Origin: Arachis hypogaea
Taxonomy: Eukaryota > Streptophyta > Magnoliopsida > Fabales > Fabaceae
Assembly (NCBI RefSeq): GCF_003086295.3
Contig: NC_092038.1
Coordinates: 98,611,837 to 98,675,836 of the forward strand
Reading direction: 5' to 3'
DNA: 64,000 nt
The translations under genes and the position numbers were made by a program. Of the stretch, positions 37,534 through 48,353 are shown piece by piece (positions within the stretch are counted from its first letter, which is position 1; each line of letters starts with the position of its first letter). The notes beneath the pieces are model-generated. The model saw only the letters and a list, made by a program, of their open reading frames with translations. It ran no database searches and had not been told where the DNA came from.

Positions 37534-40474
37534 TTAAGGTGGTTGATGATTGTGATGTCTCAGTTTGTCTCCTCTCACAGTAAGCTTCCTTCCAATGCCT
37601 TGATGTTCAATCTCTGCATGCTCCTGTGAGAGTATCCTGTTGACAGTGTAGTAATCATCAGATTGTTGATTTGTCCCCAACTGCTGATAAATTAGCTGCA
37701 CTTTATCTCCCTTTGAAAATCCTTCAGTTGGGATTTTTTTATTTTTCCACCCTTTTGGTCCCTTTTTCTTGCTTTTCTTCCCTTTTTTTAATTCTTCTCC
37801 TTTGACAGTGGGCTGTGTTTTGGAATCTGTCTTCTTAGTGGCTAACACCTCACTTCCTTCTTGCTTTCTCTCATCATTCTGTAGAGTCTCATTCTCCTTT
37901 TTTTCTGCTTTGCTACTTGTCTCTTGCTCTGAAAGAGAATTAATGAGTGTCTTGTTGGTTTCTTCCTTCCACTGCAAGTCTTCTTTGTCAACCTCCATGC
38001 ATTTTTCCTTTACATCATTATGTTGTGCTTCTGGAAAGACATTCAGAGTAATGCTTTCATCATGTACCCTTAGGGTCAGCTCTCCTTGTTCAACATCTAT
38101 GATGGCCCTTGCTGTGGCCAAGAAGGATCTTCCCAAGATAATAGAGTCACTCCCTTCTTCTCCTAGATCCAGATCACAAAGTCTGTTGGGAATATGAATG
38201 TCCCTACTTTGACCAGGAGATTTTCAATCACTCCTCTGGAAAATACCAATGATTTGTCCACGAGTTCTAGTGACATTTGTGTGGGCTTTACCTCCTCTAT
38301 GCATAGCCTTCTCATCATAGAATAGGGAATTAGATTGATACTTAGTCCTAAGTCACATAGTGCCTTATCAATGGTTAGACTACCAATGGTACAAGGCAGG
38401 AAGAAGCTCCCAAGATCCTTGAGTTTTGGTGGGAGGCCCCTTTGAATTACAGCACTGCATTCTTCAGTGAGCATAATGGTTTCCTTCTCATGCCAACTTC
38501 TCTTTTTATTGATAAGATCTTTCAAGAACTTTACATATAGAGGCATCTGCTCTAATGCTTCAGCCAGGGGGATATTGATCTCCAACTTCTTGAAGACTTC
38601 AAGGAATTTGGGTAAGTGCTGATCCTTGGTCTCCTTGTTGAACCTTTAAGGATATGGCAAGGGAGGTGTGTGAGCCTTCACTCCTTGCCTTTGTTCTGGA
38701 GATGGTTCCTCTATACTTGCTTCCCTTTCCATGAATTTTGTGGCTGGTCATCCTTCTCTTTAAGCTTCTCTTGAGCTTGCTTGCTTGTTGTCACCTCTTC
38801 TTCATTGTTGGCTTCTTCTTTCTCAGTTGGCCTCTTGTCATTATCCATAGGCTCCTTGTTGGCTTCTTTGTTATTCACCAAGGTCCTTCCACTCCTTAAT
38901 TGAATAGCTTTGCATTCTTCTTTAGGATTTAGAATGGTATTACTTGGGAGTGAGCTTGTTGGCCTTTCAATCACAGCTTGCTTGGACAATTGTCCAATCT
39001 GTCTCTCTAAGTTTTTCATTGAGGCTTCATGATTCTTGCTGGCCATCTCCTGATGTTTCATCATTTTTTCCATCAGTATCTCCAAGTTTAAGATCCTTTG
39101 AGCATCTTGTGGTATTTGTGGCTGATTGTGGGGTGTTGACGGTGGATGAAAGTTATCTTGGTTAGTGGCTGGATTATTGGATGGATAATAGTTGGAATTG
39201 GGATTATTGTTTTGGGGTTTTCTGTATGGATTGGGGTTAGTGTTTTACTGATTATTGTTGCTTGTGTTTCTTAAATTGTTGTGGTTTGAATTTCTTTGCC
39301 ATGGCTGCTGGTTTTGATTCTGGTTTTCTCCCCATCTTAGGTTGGGATGGTTCTTCTAAGAGGGGTTGTAGGTGTCTTCATAGAATTCATTTTGGCTGGA
39401 TCCTTAGTTGTGCATGTAATTCACTTGTTCCTGCTGTTGATCTTCACAATTTTCCTCATTTTGTCCCCATGTGGATGATGGTTGGCTTGTATTTACTGTT
39501 GCAACTTGGAGGCCATCAATCCTCTTAGCCATCTGCTCAAATTATTGTTAGATTTACTGCTGTATCACCTTGTGTTGAGCTAGAATAGTGTCCACACCTT
39601 CCAACTCCAATACACCTTTCCTTTGAGCTGGTTGGCATTGTCTTTGATGACCATAGAAGTATTAGTTGTTTGTTACAGTGTCAATGAGATTTTGAGCCTC
39701 CTCAGCTATCTTCATGAGTTGTAGTAATCCTCCTGCTGAGTAGTCAAGTGCCTCTTGAGCTCTCAATGTCAGTCCTTCATAGAAGTTTTGAAGTTTATCC
39801 CATTTATTGAATATATCTGGTGGGCACTTCCTGAGTAAAGCTTTGTATATTTCCCATGCATCATACAATGACTCTCCATCCATCTGCGTGAATGTTTGGA
39901 CCTCTGTTTTGAGTCTGATAATTCTTTGGGGAGGATAGAACTTGGATAAGAACTTGTTCAATAGATCTTCCCAATTGTTGATGCTCTCTCTTGAAAATGT
40001 CTCCAACCATTAGGTAGCTTTGTCTCTGAGGGAAAATGGGAAAAAGAACAGCTTGTAAATGTCAGGATGCACTCCATTGGTTTTGACAGTGTCACAAATC
40101 CTTAGAAAAATGGATAAGTGTTGATTTGGATCTTCAAGTGAGCCTCCGCCATAGGAGCAGTTATTTTGTACCAAAGTGATGAGCTATGACTTCAATTCAA
40201 AGTTATTTGTATTGACATTTGGGGTAAGGATGCTACTCCCACAATGCCTTGGATTAGCAAATGCATAAGAAGCCAAAACTCTCCTCTGAGGTTGACCATT
40301 GTTGTTGGCTACTTCTACTGGTGAATTTGTTGGATTCTCCTCCATTTCTTGGTACTCTTCTTTTGAAGTTTCTTCACCAATGACAACTTTTCCTTTGGCT
40401 TCTCTTCTTATTCTCCTGAGAGTTCTTTTGTCAGTCTCACAGAAGGTAGGGGTCTCTCTCCTTACATCTGTCAT
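37534..40474 (-). pseudogene. gag-pro: gag-protease frame joined to an integrase C-end remnant
   Basis: The start is taken as the ATG at 40474 (MTDVRRETP), about 200 bases after the primer site, in place of the longer hydrophobic reading upstream. Gag capsid motifs follow (FYPPQRIIRLKTEVQTF, SLYDAWE, YSAGGLLQ), with in-frame stops near 40184, 40010 and 39659. A basic, Glu/Lys-rich part (39085-38711) and an aspartic protease (CDLGLSINLIP, about 38585-38163) follow after a frame change. After another frame change comes GRSFLATARAIID (the protease end), then a Lys/Glu-rich linker that runs straight into KGDKVQLIYQQLG, DDYYTVNRIL and RKLTVRGDKL. The last part resembles the C-terminal tail after the integrase core of Athila elements. 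RT, RNase H and the integrase core are absent. The last 200 codons are open. The element would need enzymes from a relative. Confidence 0.8.
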
Positions 40475-40672
40475 ATAAAACAACAAGAAACACACAAAAA
40501 AACCCAGAAAATAAGAGTAATTCACTCTACTGCTAGAGTGAGGTTAAGGTTAGCCTAAACAAAATTTCAAACAGTTAGTGTGCTTGTTAAAAACAAAGAA
40601 ACTGAACAAAAACAAAGAAAAAATGTTTAATCTAAACCACCACCTTACTTAATCATTGTCAATCTAAATCAA

Positions 40673-40690
40673 TCCCTGGCAACGGCGCCA
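40673..40690 (-). other. Primer binding site, tRNA-Asp type
   Basis: On minus TGGCGCCGTTGCCAGGGA starts six bases after the end of LTR B. One base differs from the site of element I. Confidence 0.85.
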
Positions 40691-40696
40691 AAAACT

Positions 40697-42667
40697 TGAT
40701 GAGTGGAAATAAGATCCAACACAAAACTCACCGGTAAGTGTACCAGGTTGCATCAAGTAGTAATTGCTCACACGAGTGAGGTCGATCCCACAGGGATTTA
40801 AGGATTGAGCAATTTTAGTTAGGTGGTTGATTTAGTCAAGCAAACAGTAGATAATTTGAGTGAATTGTAATTAACAGAAGCTAAATTGCATGAAAGTAAA
40901 AGGGATGGGGAGAATTAATAGTAAAGTAAAGAGCAGAAGAAGTAAAAGAGCTGAATATTAAAGTGTAAGTAATGTAAAGGACTGAAACTTAGATTGCAAG
41001 AAATGTAAATGGCTGAAGCTTAAAGTGCAAGAAATGTAAACTACTGAATCTAAATTGCTGTAAAACTTAAATTGCTGAAAGATTATAGGGATTTGGGGAG
41101 CTCGGTTTCAAAATTAAGCAAGAAAATGTAAAGAGCAATCAAGCAGATAAGTAGAAAATGAAGTGAAGTGTAGAAGATCTTAAACAGAAAAGGGAAATTA
41201 CTTGAAAGAACAAGACAGAAAGTAAACTTAGCTCAATTGTGAAATCTAAAAGAGAAATAGAAGATCTCAGGGGATAAATGAGACTAGAAAGTAGATCTAG
41301 ATCTCAATTCCTTCCTTGATCAAACAGAAAATAAGCTTTCAGAAGAAATGTTATTGAAACATCAAATGAAAGTTAAATCCAATTCCTTAGTTTTCAGAAT
41401 TATGCTGAAGGAGAACAGAAATGGATTTCACATCAAGAATTGAAACAGAATTCCTTCAATCTTAATTCCAAATTCAAAACAGAAGATGGAAGAGTAAAAT
41501 AAAAATTAGAGAGCAAGACTCAGAGCCAATCTCAGTTCTAGAGCTCTCAATGAAAACTAAAATTAAAGAAAATGGAAAATTTAGCTAAAGTCAGAAGAAG
41601 GTCCTCTAAAAATCAAACTAACTCCTATTTATACACTTTCTATTTTTAATATTCAGAGTTTGGAGTGGGCTTGTCAAATTTTGTGAAGAATTGGATCCAA
41701 TTTGGCTTTTTGGTTGCAAAATGGTTCATGGAGCACCTTCCATGGGAGCGCTCGGTGAAGTAACCAAATGTAGTGCTCCCTTACCTTGTCAAGCCCCTCG
41801 AACCAGCCTTGTTCATAGTGCTATGTTAAGTTATATAACGTAACGCCCTTGCTTGTAAGCCTTGGTCTCCACTTCGAATCCTGGCTCTCCCAATTTGGCT
41901 AATTTCCTTGCACACTAATAGCGCTCAGTAAACTCATTAAACGTAGCGTTACTTTGCATTGGAGAGAGGCTCCCACTTCGAGCCTTGATGAGGCCATTTT
42001 TGCTCACTTCCTTGTGATGTAGTGCTCTTCCTATTCCTTGTACAAGGTTCGAACCTTGGCTAGCTCAATTTTGGTGTAGCGTGCCTTGTTTTTGTTTTGA
42101 ATGGAGCACAAAAAAGTGAAAACTTTTAACGTAGCGCTCTCTCCAATTGAGCACTATCCTTATTTTCCTTGGCTCCCTTGAGTGCTCCGCTTTGTGACTC
42201 ATCGTAGCGCTATGCTTGAGCACTTGCCTTGGTGCTTCGGTCTTCTTTGCAAGCACTAAATTAAAAAGCGCATCGCTAAATTAGAAAGCGCTATGCTTGA
42301 GCGCTTGAATGATGTGTAATGCTTTTGTGCCCTGGGTCACGCTTTTCAAAATGTGGACTAAGGTCTAAAGCGTGCTCTAACTTTAAAAGTGTGCCAAAAT
42401 TCCTTTTTCCACCATTTCTTCACCTACAAGTAATCAAAACAACCAATCAAAGCTTCACCAAATTCACAAGGTTTATATATTATTCAAAAACCAACTAATT
42501 CTTGCTTAAACCTCATGATTTTGTGTCAAATAAATGATAGTTGTTTGAATTTACATAACCATGCAAATCCACTCCAAATCACTTACTTATAATGCAAGAA
42601 AGTGCATAAAACCTAATGAAACAAGTAAAAAATGCTTGAAAAGCTAGCATAAGATGACTTGTCATCA
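40697..42667 (-). repeat. LTR B of Gag-Pro element
   Basis: 1971 bases, close homologue of LTR A, flanked by the primer site on one side and by the AAGTTTGGTGTTG junction sequence on the other (42668-42680). TATA box at 41626-41633 on minus. Because interior sequence lies on both sides, it is shared by two tandem units. Confidence 0.85.
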
Positions 42668-44391
42668 CAACACCAAACTTAAACCTTGCTTGTCCCCAAG
42701 CAAGCACTAAACATAAGAAGAAATGAAATGAAACAGAGAAGTATGCATGTCCTTATTTAGCAGATAATTGAACTTAGTTCTTGGGGTTTTATGCAGACAA
42801 ATGTAGCTCGATTATTCTTTGCTGACAGATGAGAAATGTTTCTCTAAAAGTTCACTAGAGTTGCTGCTATGCTGCCTTGCTTTTTGATTGATCCCCTGCT
42901 AACTTTTTCTTTCTTTCTTTTGCTTAGAGAGCTTATTTATTAATGAAGCTTGGTGGCAAGTGTTGCAGCAGCCTTTTGGCTTAATTTTGCTCAACACTCC
43001 TTCACCACAGACACATGGCTCACAATTTCTTCCTAGGAACATTGATGCCCAGCATCTCTTTGGATCACTAAATGTTTTGTAGTTAGGTTGCTCTTGATAG
43101 TGGACTTTCGGTTGGCAATCACAGATCAGTTGATCTAAGTGCGTGGCCAAGTTTCAAAATATTTCTCAGAACCTACTTGTCCAAGCATATCCCAGTACAA
43201 AAACACCACATGCATATGTCCTATGGTCCAAGCTATTGGATTCTAGCCTTATTGTTTGTTTCTTTGCCTCTTCTTGGCTTTTCTTTTTTTTCTTTTTTTT
43301 TTGCTTTATTCTCAAGGGAATTTCATTAATTAACAGACTTTATAGCAGCAAACTAATTCACACTTCAAAGAACATGTTATTATACAGCTTTTGTTATTTG
43401 AGCTAGCCATTAAATCAAGCAAATACCACCACTGAATTTCATTCTAACTTCTACAACATTGGACAATCACTTTCTTGTTTCAAACATTTTTCTTTTATTT
43501 ATGCAGAAGTGAAACAAAACAAACTTCAAGCTAATGAGAAATGACAAGCATAATATGCAGATCCTAGTATTCTTAGCAAATATCTACACTTACACCTAAT
43601 TGAACACTTTAGCAAGACATGTAGGAATCTCTAAGTTAAAACACTTCACAGCAATAAGAATCAAGTATTCAATACAACCTGTTGGGATTGTCTCTCATCT
43701 TTCCTTCGATTGTATCCCTTTTTTTGTGATGATGCATACCTTCTTCAAGGGTTGAGTGTCTTCCTGCATAATCCTCAAAAGTTGCTTGTTTTTCAAGACC
43801 TTGAACAAATGGTTAGCATGCATGGATTGATTGTGGCTTTTGAACTTACTTTGGTGTGTGAACACCAAACTTAGTCCCTTGCCAATGCTTCTTATGTATC
43901 AAGTTAACCATATGTGAAACCCTTTTGCCTTTGCTAAAGGCCATATAACTAAAAACTAGAAAACCGATAATGGTTAAGTAGTTTCTCTAATTGCTTGGAG
44001 CTGGCAACCCTTTATGCAGAAGGTGAAAATGTGTTTTTAAATGAGATTTTTGGTGGAACACCAAACTTAGCATCCTTCACTCTCCCTTAAATTGTTTTGG
44101 TGTGCACACCAAACTTAGCTCCTTGTAACACATAAAAAACTACTCAACCTTTTTATTGAAATAGCTATGAAAGAAAAACTACCTCTGGTTGGTTGCCTTC
44201 CAACAAGCGCTTCTTTATTGTCACTAGCTTGACATTGGACCCTTATTAAGGTGGTTGATGATTGTGATGTCTCAGTTTGTCTCCTCTCATAGTTACCTTC
44301 CTTCCAGTGCCTTGATGTTCAATCTCTGCATGCTCCAGTGAGAGTATCCTATTGATAGCGTAGTAATCATCAGATTGTTGATTTGTCCCCA
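42668..44391 (-). pseudogene. Partial second interior of Gag-Pro element
   Basis: Aligns with 35975-37684 and lacks the solo LTR. It includes the last roughly 150 bases of the gag-protease/integrase-tail frame (44240-44391) and the post-ORF motif at 44187-44220. It is cut at about 44391, where sequence of another LTR begins. AAGTTTGGTG-type motifs on minus lie near 42671, 43863, 44060 and 44110. Confidence 0.8.
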
Positions 44392-44432
44392 AGGGAGCAA
44401 GGAAGTAGCGTGGACACTCCCTAGTGGGCGTT
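44392..44432 (+). repeat. Left fragment of the LTR that hosts the complete element
   Basis: Forty-one bases ending GTGGGCGTT. With 58525 onward (GCGTTCAACC) this restores a continuous GTGGGCGTTCAAC once the complete element and one GCGTT are removed. The rest of the host LTR is at 58525-59480. Confidence 0.65.
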
Positions 44433-44804
44433 TGATGAGCGGATATTTTATACGCTTTTTGGGGGTTATTTCATGTAGATTTTAGCATGTTTTAATTATT
44501 TTTTATAGAATTTTATTAGTTTTCAAGAAAAAATCATAATTCTGGATTTTACTATGAGTTTGTGTGTTTTTCTGTGATTTCAGGTATTTTCTGACTGAAA
44601 TTGAGAGAGCTGAGCAAAAATTTGATTTAGGCTGAAAAAGGACTGCTGATTATGTTGGATTCTGACCTCTCTGCACTCGGAATGGATTTTTTGGAGCTAC
44701 AGGAGTCCAATTGGCACGCTCTCAATTGGGTTGGAAAGTAGACATCTAGGGCTTTCCAGAAATATATAATAATCCATACTTTGTGCAAAGATAGATGACG
44801 TAAA

Positions 44805-44914
44805 CTGGCGTTCAACGCCAGTTCCATGTTGCAATCTGGCATTCAGCGCCAGAAACACGTCACGAACCAGAGTTGAACGCCAAAAATACGTTACAACTTG
44901 GCATTCAACTCCAG
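44805..44914 (+). repeat. 31-bp-period palindrome array in U3
   Basis: Units start at 44805 (CTGGCGTTCAACGCCAG), 44836, about 44867 and 44898. They are about 130-240 bases upstream of the TATA box. The 3' LTR has the equivalent array at 57311-57425. Confidence 0.85.
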
Positions 44915-45041
44915 AAACAGCCCAAGCACGTGAGAAGCTTAAGTCTCAGCCCCAGCACACACCAAGTGGGCCCCAGAAGTGGATTTCTGCACTATCCATC
45001 TTAGTTTACTCATTTTCTGTAAACCTAGGTTACTAGTTTAG

Positions 45042-45049
45042 TATATAAA
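45042..45049 (+). promoter_or_regulatory. TATA box of 5' LTR
   Basis: TATATAAA. The 3' LTR has TATTTAAA at the equivalent place (57546-57553). Confidence 0.6.
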
Positions 45050-46025
45050 CAACTTTTAGAGACATATTTTGTATCTCATGACATTTTTTAGATCTGAATT
45101 TTATACTCTTTAACGGAATGAGTCTCTAAACTCCATTGTTGGGGGTGAGGAGCTCTGTAGCATCTCGATGAATTAATGCAATTATCTCTATTTTCCATTC
45201 AAACACGCTTGTTCTTCTCTAAGATGTTCATTCGCGCTTCACCATGAAGAAGGTGATGATCCATGACACTCATCACCTTTCTCAATCCATGAACGTGTGC
45301 CTGACAACCACCTCCGTTCTACATTAGATTGAATGAGTATCTCTTAGATTCCTTAATCAGAACCTTCGTGGTATAAGCTAGAATTGATGGTGGCATTCAT
45401 GAGAATCCAGAAAGTCTAAACCCTGTCTGTGGTATTCCAAGTAGGATTCAAGGATTGAATGGCTGTGACAAGCTTCAAACTCGCAATTGTTGGGCGTAGT
45501 GACAGACGCAAAATAATTAATAGATTCTATTCCTACATGATCGAGAACCAATAGATGATTAGCCGTGCTGTGATAGAGCATTTGGACCATTTTCACTGAG
45601 AGGATGGGAAGTAACCATTGACAACGGTGACACCCTCCATACAGCTTGCCATGGAAGGAGCCTTACGTGTGTGAAGAGGAGTACAAGAGAAAAGCTGAAA
45701 TTCAGAAGACAAAGCATCTCTAAAACTCCAACATATTCTCCATAATTGCATAATAAGTATTTCGAATTTTCCAACATTATTTACTATTTTTATTCCAACT
45801 TTATATTACTTAATCCATGTCCTTTTGTTCATTTGCAAGTCAACTAATAATCATAATTGGTATCCTAACTAAGAATAATAAAATAACCATAGCTTGCTTC
45901 AAGCCAACAATCTCTGTGGGATTCGACCCTTACTCACGTAAGGTATTACTTGGACGACCCAGTGCACTTGCTGGTTAGTTGTGCGGATTGCAAAAGTGTG
46001 ATTGTAATTTCGCGCACCAAGTTTT

Positions 46026-46043
46026 TGGCGCCATTGCCGGAGA
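46026..46043 (+). other. Primer binding site, tRNA-Asp type
   Basis: TGGCGCCATTGCCGGAGA, two transitions away from the site of element I, six bases after the LTR end. Confidence 0.85.
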
Positions 46044-47170
46044 TTGTTTGAATTCGAACAACTAAAGGTTTATTTTGTTGCTTAGATTAGGAATAGAGTA
46101 TTGTTGCTACAGAGTCATTAAATCTGAGTCCTTTATTTTCTTTTCAAAAATCTTCAAAATTATTATTTTTCTTTATCAATTTTCAATTTTTTTCGTGAGT
46201 TTAGTGTTTTGTTCTAAGTTTGGTGTCAATTGCATATTTTATATTTTCCTTTTAATTTTTCGAATTTGTGTTCTTCATTCTTCCTTGATCTTCAAGTTGT
46301 TCTTGTTTATTTTTCTTGTTTGATCTTTAGTTTTTCTTGTTCTGTGTCTTTTCTTGTTTTTCTTGTGCTTTTCCAAAGCATTAGTCTTCCAAAAAAAATA
46401 TACATCTTCAAAAAAAGTGTTACATTTACAGCTCAATTGGCTAGAGCATTGGTTTATGTTCTTGGTAATTGGGTATCTTCTTTTTAAAATCTTTTTCAAA
46501 AATAATTTTTCTTTGATTGAATCTTGTGCCAAACTTTAAGTTTGGTGTGTTTATTGTTGATTTTTTTATAATTTTCGAAAATTTTATTGAAGTTTTCTAA
46601 AAATTTTAAGTTTGGTGTTCTTTCTTTTGTTCTTGTTGTTCTTGTGAATCTTCAAAGTGTTCCTTGGTGTTTTGATCTTAAAATTTTAAGTTTGGTGTTC
46701 CTTGGTGTTTTTCCTCCAAAATTTTCGAAAACAAGGAGCATTAGATCTAAAAATTTTAAGTCTTGTGCCTTTTGTGTGTTTTTCTCTTTCATCATAAAAT
46801 TTAAAATTCAAAAAAAATTTTATCTTTTCTAACTATTTTTAAGCTACTTTTTTGAAATTTTTTTTATAAAAATTCATATTTCAATTTCAAAATTTTTCAA
46901 ATCTTATCCTTTTAAGATTTTAAAAAAAATATATATATATTTTTTATCTTTTTCAAAAATATCCTAACCACTTTCTCTCTCCTCACTTTTTCGAAAATCT
47001 TCATAAAATATTTTCTAATTTTTATTATTTTTAATTTTTAATTTTCTTTTTTATTTATTTTATTTTATTTTTATTTTGGTTTTTATTTTATTTTATTTTA
47101 TTCTTTCGAAAATCAATTTTTTTATAATAAATTAAATAAAAGAAATCCAAGTCATCTCCCTTTCTCCATT
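46044..47170 (+). other. Leader of complete element
   Basis: T-rich non-coding leader. AAGTTTGGTG occurs at 46216-46225, 46538-46547, 46608-46617 and 46688-46697. No palindrome array here, unlike the leader of element I. ORFs are low-complexity Phe/Leu-rich readings. Confidence 0.7.
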
Positions 47171-48242
47171 ATGGACCTCAGTCGAAATGAACAGTCCAGA
47201 AGGACTCTGGGTCATATGCTAACCCCACTTCTGCTTCATATGGGAGTAGTATATGTATACGCTCCATTGGAGTTAGTAATTTTGAGTTGAATCCTCAGCT
47301 CATTCCGGTCTTCCACAGGAAGAACCTACAGAGTTTCTGGCATAGTTTTTACAAATCGCTGACACAGTACATGATAAGGAAGTAGATCAGGATGTCTACA
47401 AATTGTTACTATTTCCATTTGCTGTAAAAGACCAAGCTAAGAGGTGGTTAAATAACCAACCTAAGGACAGCATAAAGACATGGAAACAGCTGTTAAAAAA
47501 ATTCCTGAATCACTATTTTCCTCCAAAACGGATGACATAGCTAAGGCTGAGCATCCAAGGCTTCAAACAAGGAGATAATGAATCTCTTTATGATGCTTGG
47601 GAGAGATACAAAGAGATGCTAAGAAAATGCCCCTCTAAAATGTTTTCAAAGTGGGTGCAGTTAGATATCTTCTACTATGGGCTTATAGAAAGAGCTCATA
47701 TTTCTCTAGACCACTCAGCTGGTGGATCTATACACATGAGAAAAACAATAGAAGAAGCTCAAGAGCTCATTGATACAGTTGCCAGAAATCAGCATATGTA
47801 CCTAAGCAGTGAATCTTCTATGAAAGAAGAGGCTAAAACAGTAACTACTGAACGCAGTCCTGCAGATCAAGCTACTGAATTCAATCATCAATTAGACTTT
47901 CTAACAAAACAGTTAGCCGAATTCAAGGAGATATTACAAGAAACAAGAATGGCTAATATGAATATGAAAGTACATTTGAAGCAAACAGAACAACAACTAT
48001 GAAAACAAATAACAGAAGAGTACCAAGCAGTTCAATTAAGAAGTGAAAAAACATTAAATACCTCACTTCAAGATAGCAGCAAGCCAAGAAATGAGCAAAC
48101 CACCCAAAATCCATCTGAGAATAGTAAGAGCCCAGAAAGCAATAATTATGGCGCTCAAACACTAGAAAATGGCTGGGAAGCTGGCGTTGAATGCCCAACC
48201 CATGCTCAGTCCTGGCGTTCAACGCCAGAAACAAGCAAGGAG
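47171..48242 (+). pseudogene. gag: gag, complete element
   Basis: Begins MDLSRNEQSRR at 47171. At least two frame changes follow before 47400. Capsid motifs are clear from about 47395: LLLFPFAVKDQAKRWL, HYFPPKR, ESLYDAWERYKEML, DHSAGGSIH. Stops are at 47538-47540 (TAG) and 48000-48002 (TGA). The frame used at 47616-48242 runs without a shift into the protease part, as in element I, so gag and protease were one polyprotein. No zinc knuckle is seen. Confidence 0.8.
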
Positions 48243-48353
48243 TTGGTGTTGAACGCCCAAAGGAAGCATAGTTCTGGCGTTCAAACGCCAGAAACAGGTA
48301 AGGAGTTGGCGTCTAACACCACTCCAGCTTCCACCCCTGGCATTCAAATGCCA
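48181..48353 (+). repeat. 31-bp-period palindrome array inside the gag-protease frame
   Basis: Units start near 48181, 48212, 48243, 48274, 48306 and 48337, spacing 31, 31, 31, 32 and 31 bases. The reading frame stays open through all of it. Because 31 is not a multiple of three, successive units are read in different phases and the protein is not repetitive. Confidence 0.85.

Larger units (their letters stand above)
32364..44391 (-). mobile_element. Tandem non-autonomous Gag-Pro LTR element
   Basis: Reading on the minus strand: partial interior (44391-42668), LTR B (42667-40697), primer site, gag-protease frame, 3' non-coding interior, LTR A (34335-32364). LTR B therefore serves as 3' LTR for one unit and 5' LTR for the next. 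The interior has no RT, RNase H or integrase core. A foreign solo LTR sits at 34364-35974; the same site is empty in the second interior at about 42699. Both outer ends are truncated or fused to other elements, so no target duplication can be checked. Confidence 0.75.
44433..46019 (+). repeat. 5' LTR of complete element
   Basis: Holds a terminal imperfect stem-loop (GCGGATA-TTT-TATACGC) in the first 25 bases, a palindrome array at 44805-44914, a TATA box at 45042-45049 and the U5 stem-loop at 45928-45943. Its end is followed by AGTTTT and the primer site. Confidence 0.93.

Noticed and set aside
46426..46456. tRNA-like D-arm (AGCTCAATTGGCTAGAGCA)
   Set aside because: Only the D-arm resembles a tRNA; no acceptor stem, anticodon or T-arm follows in the T-rich leader.
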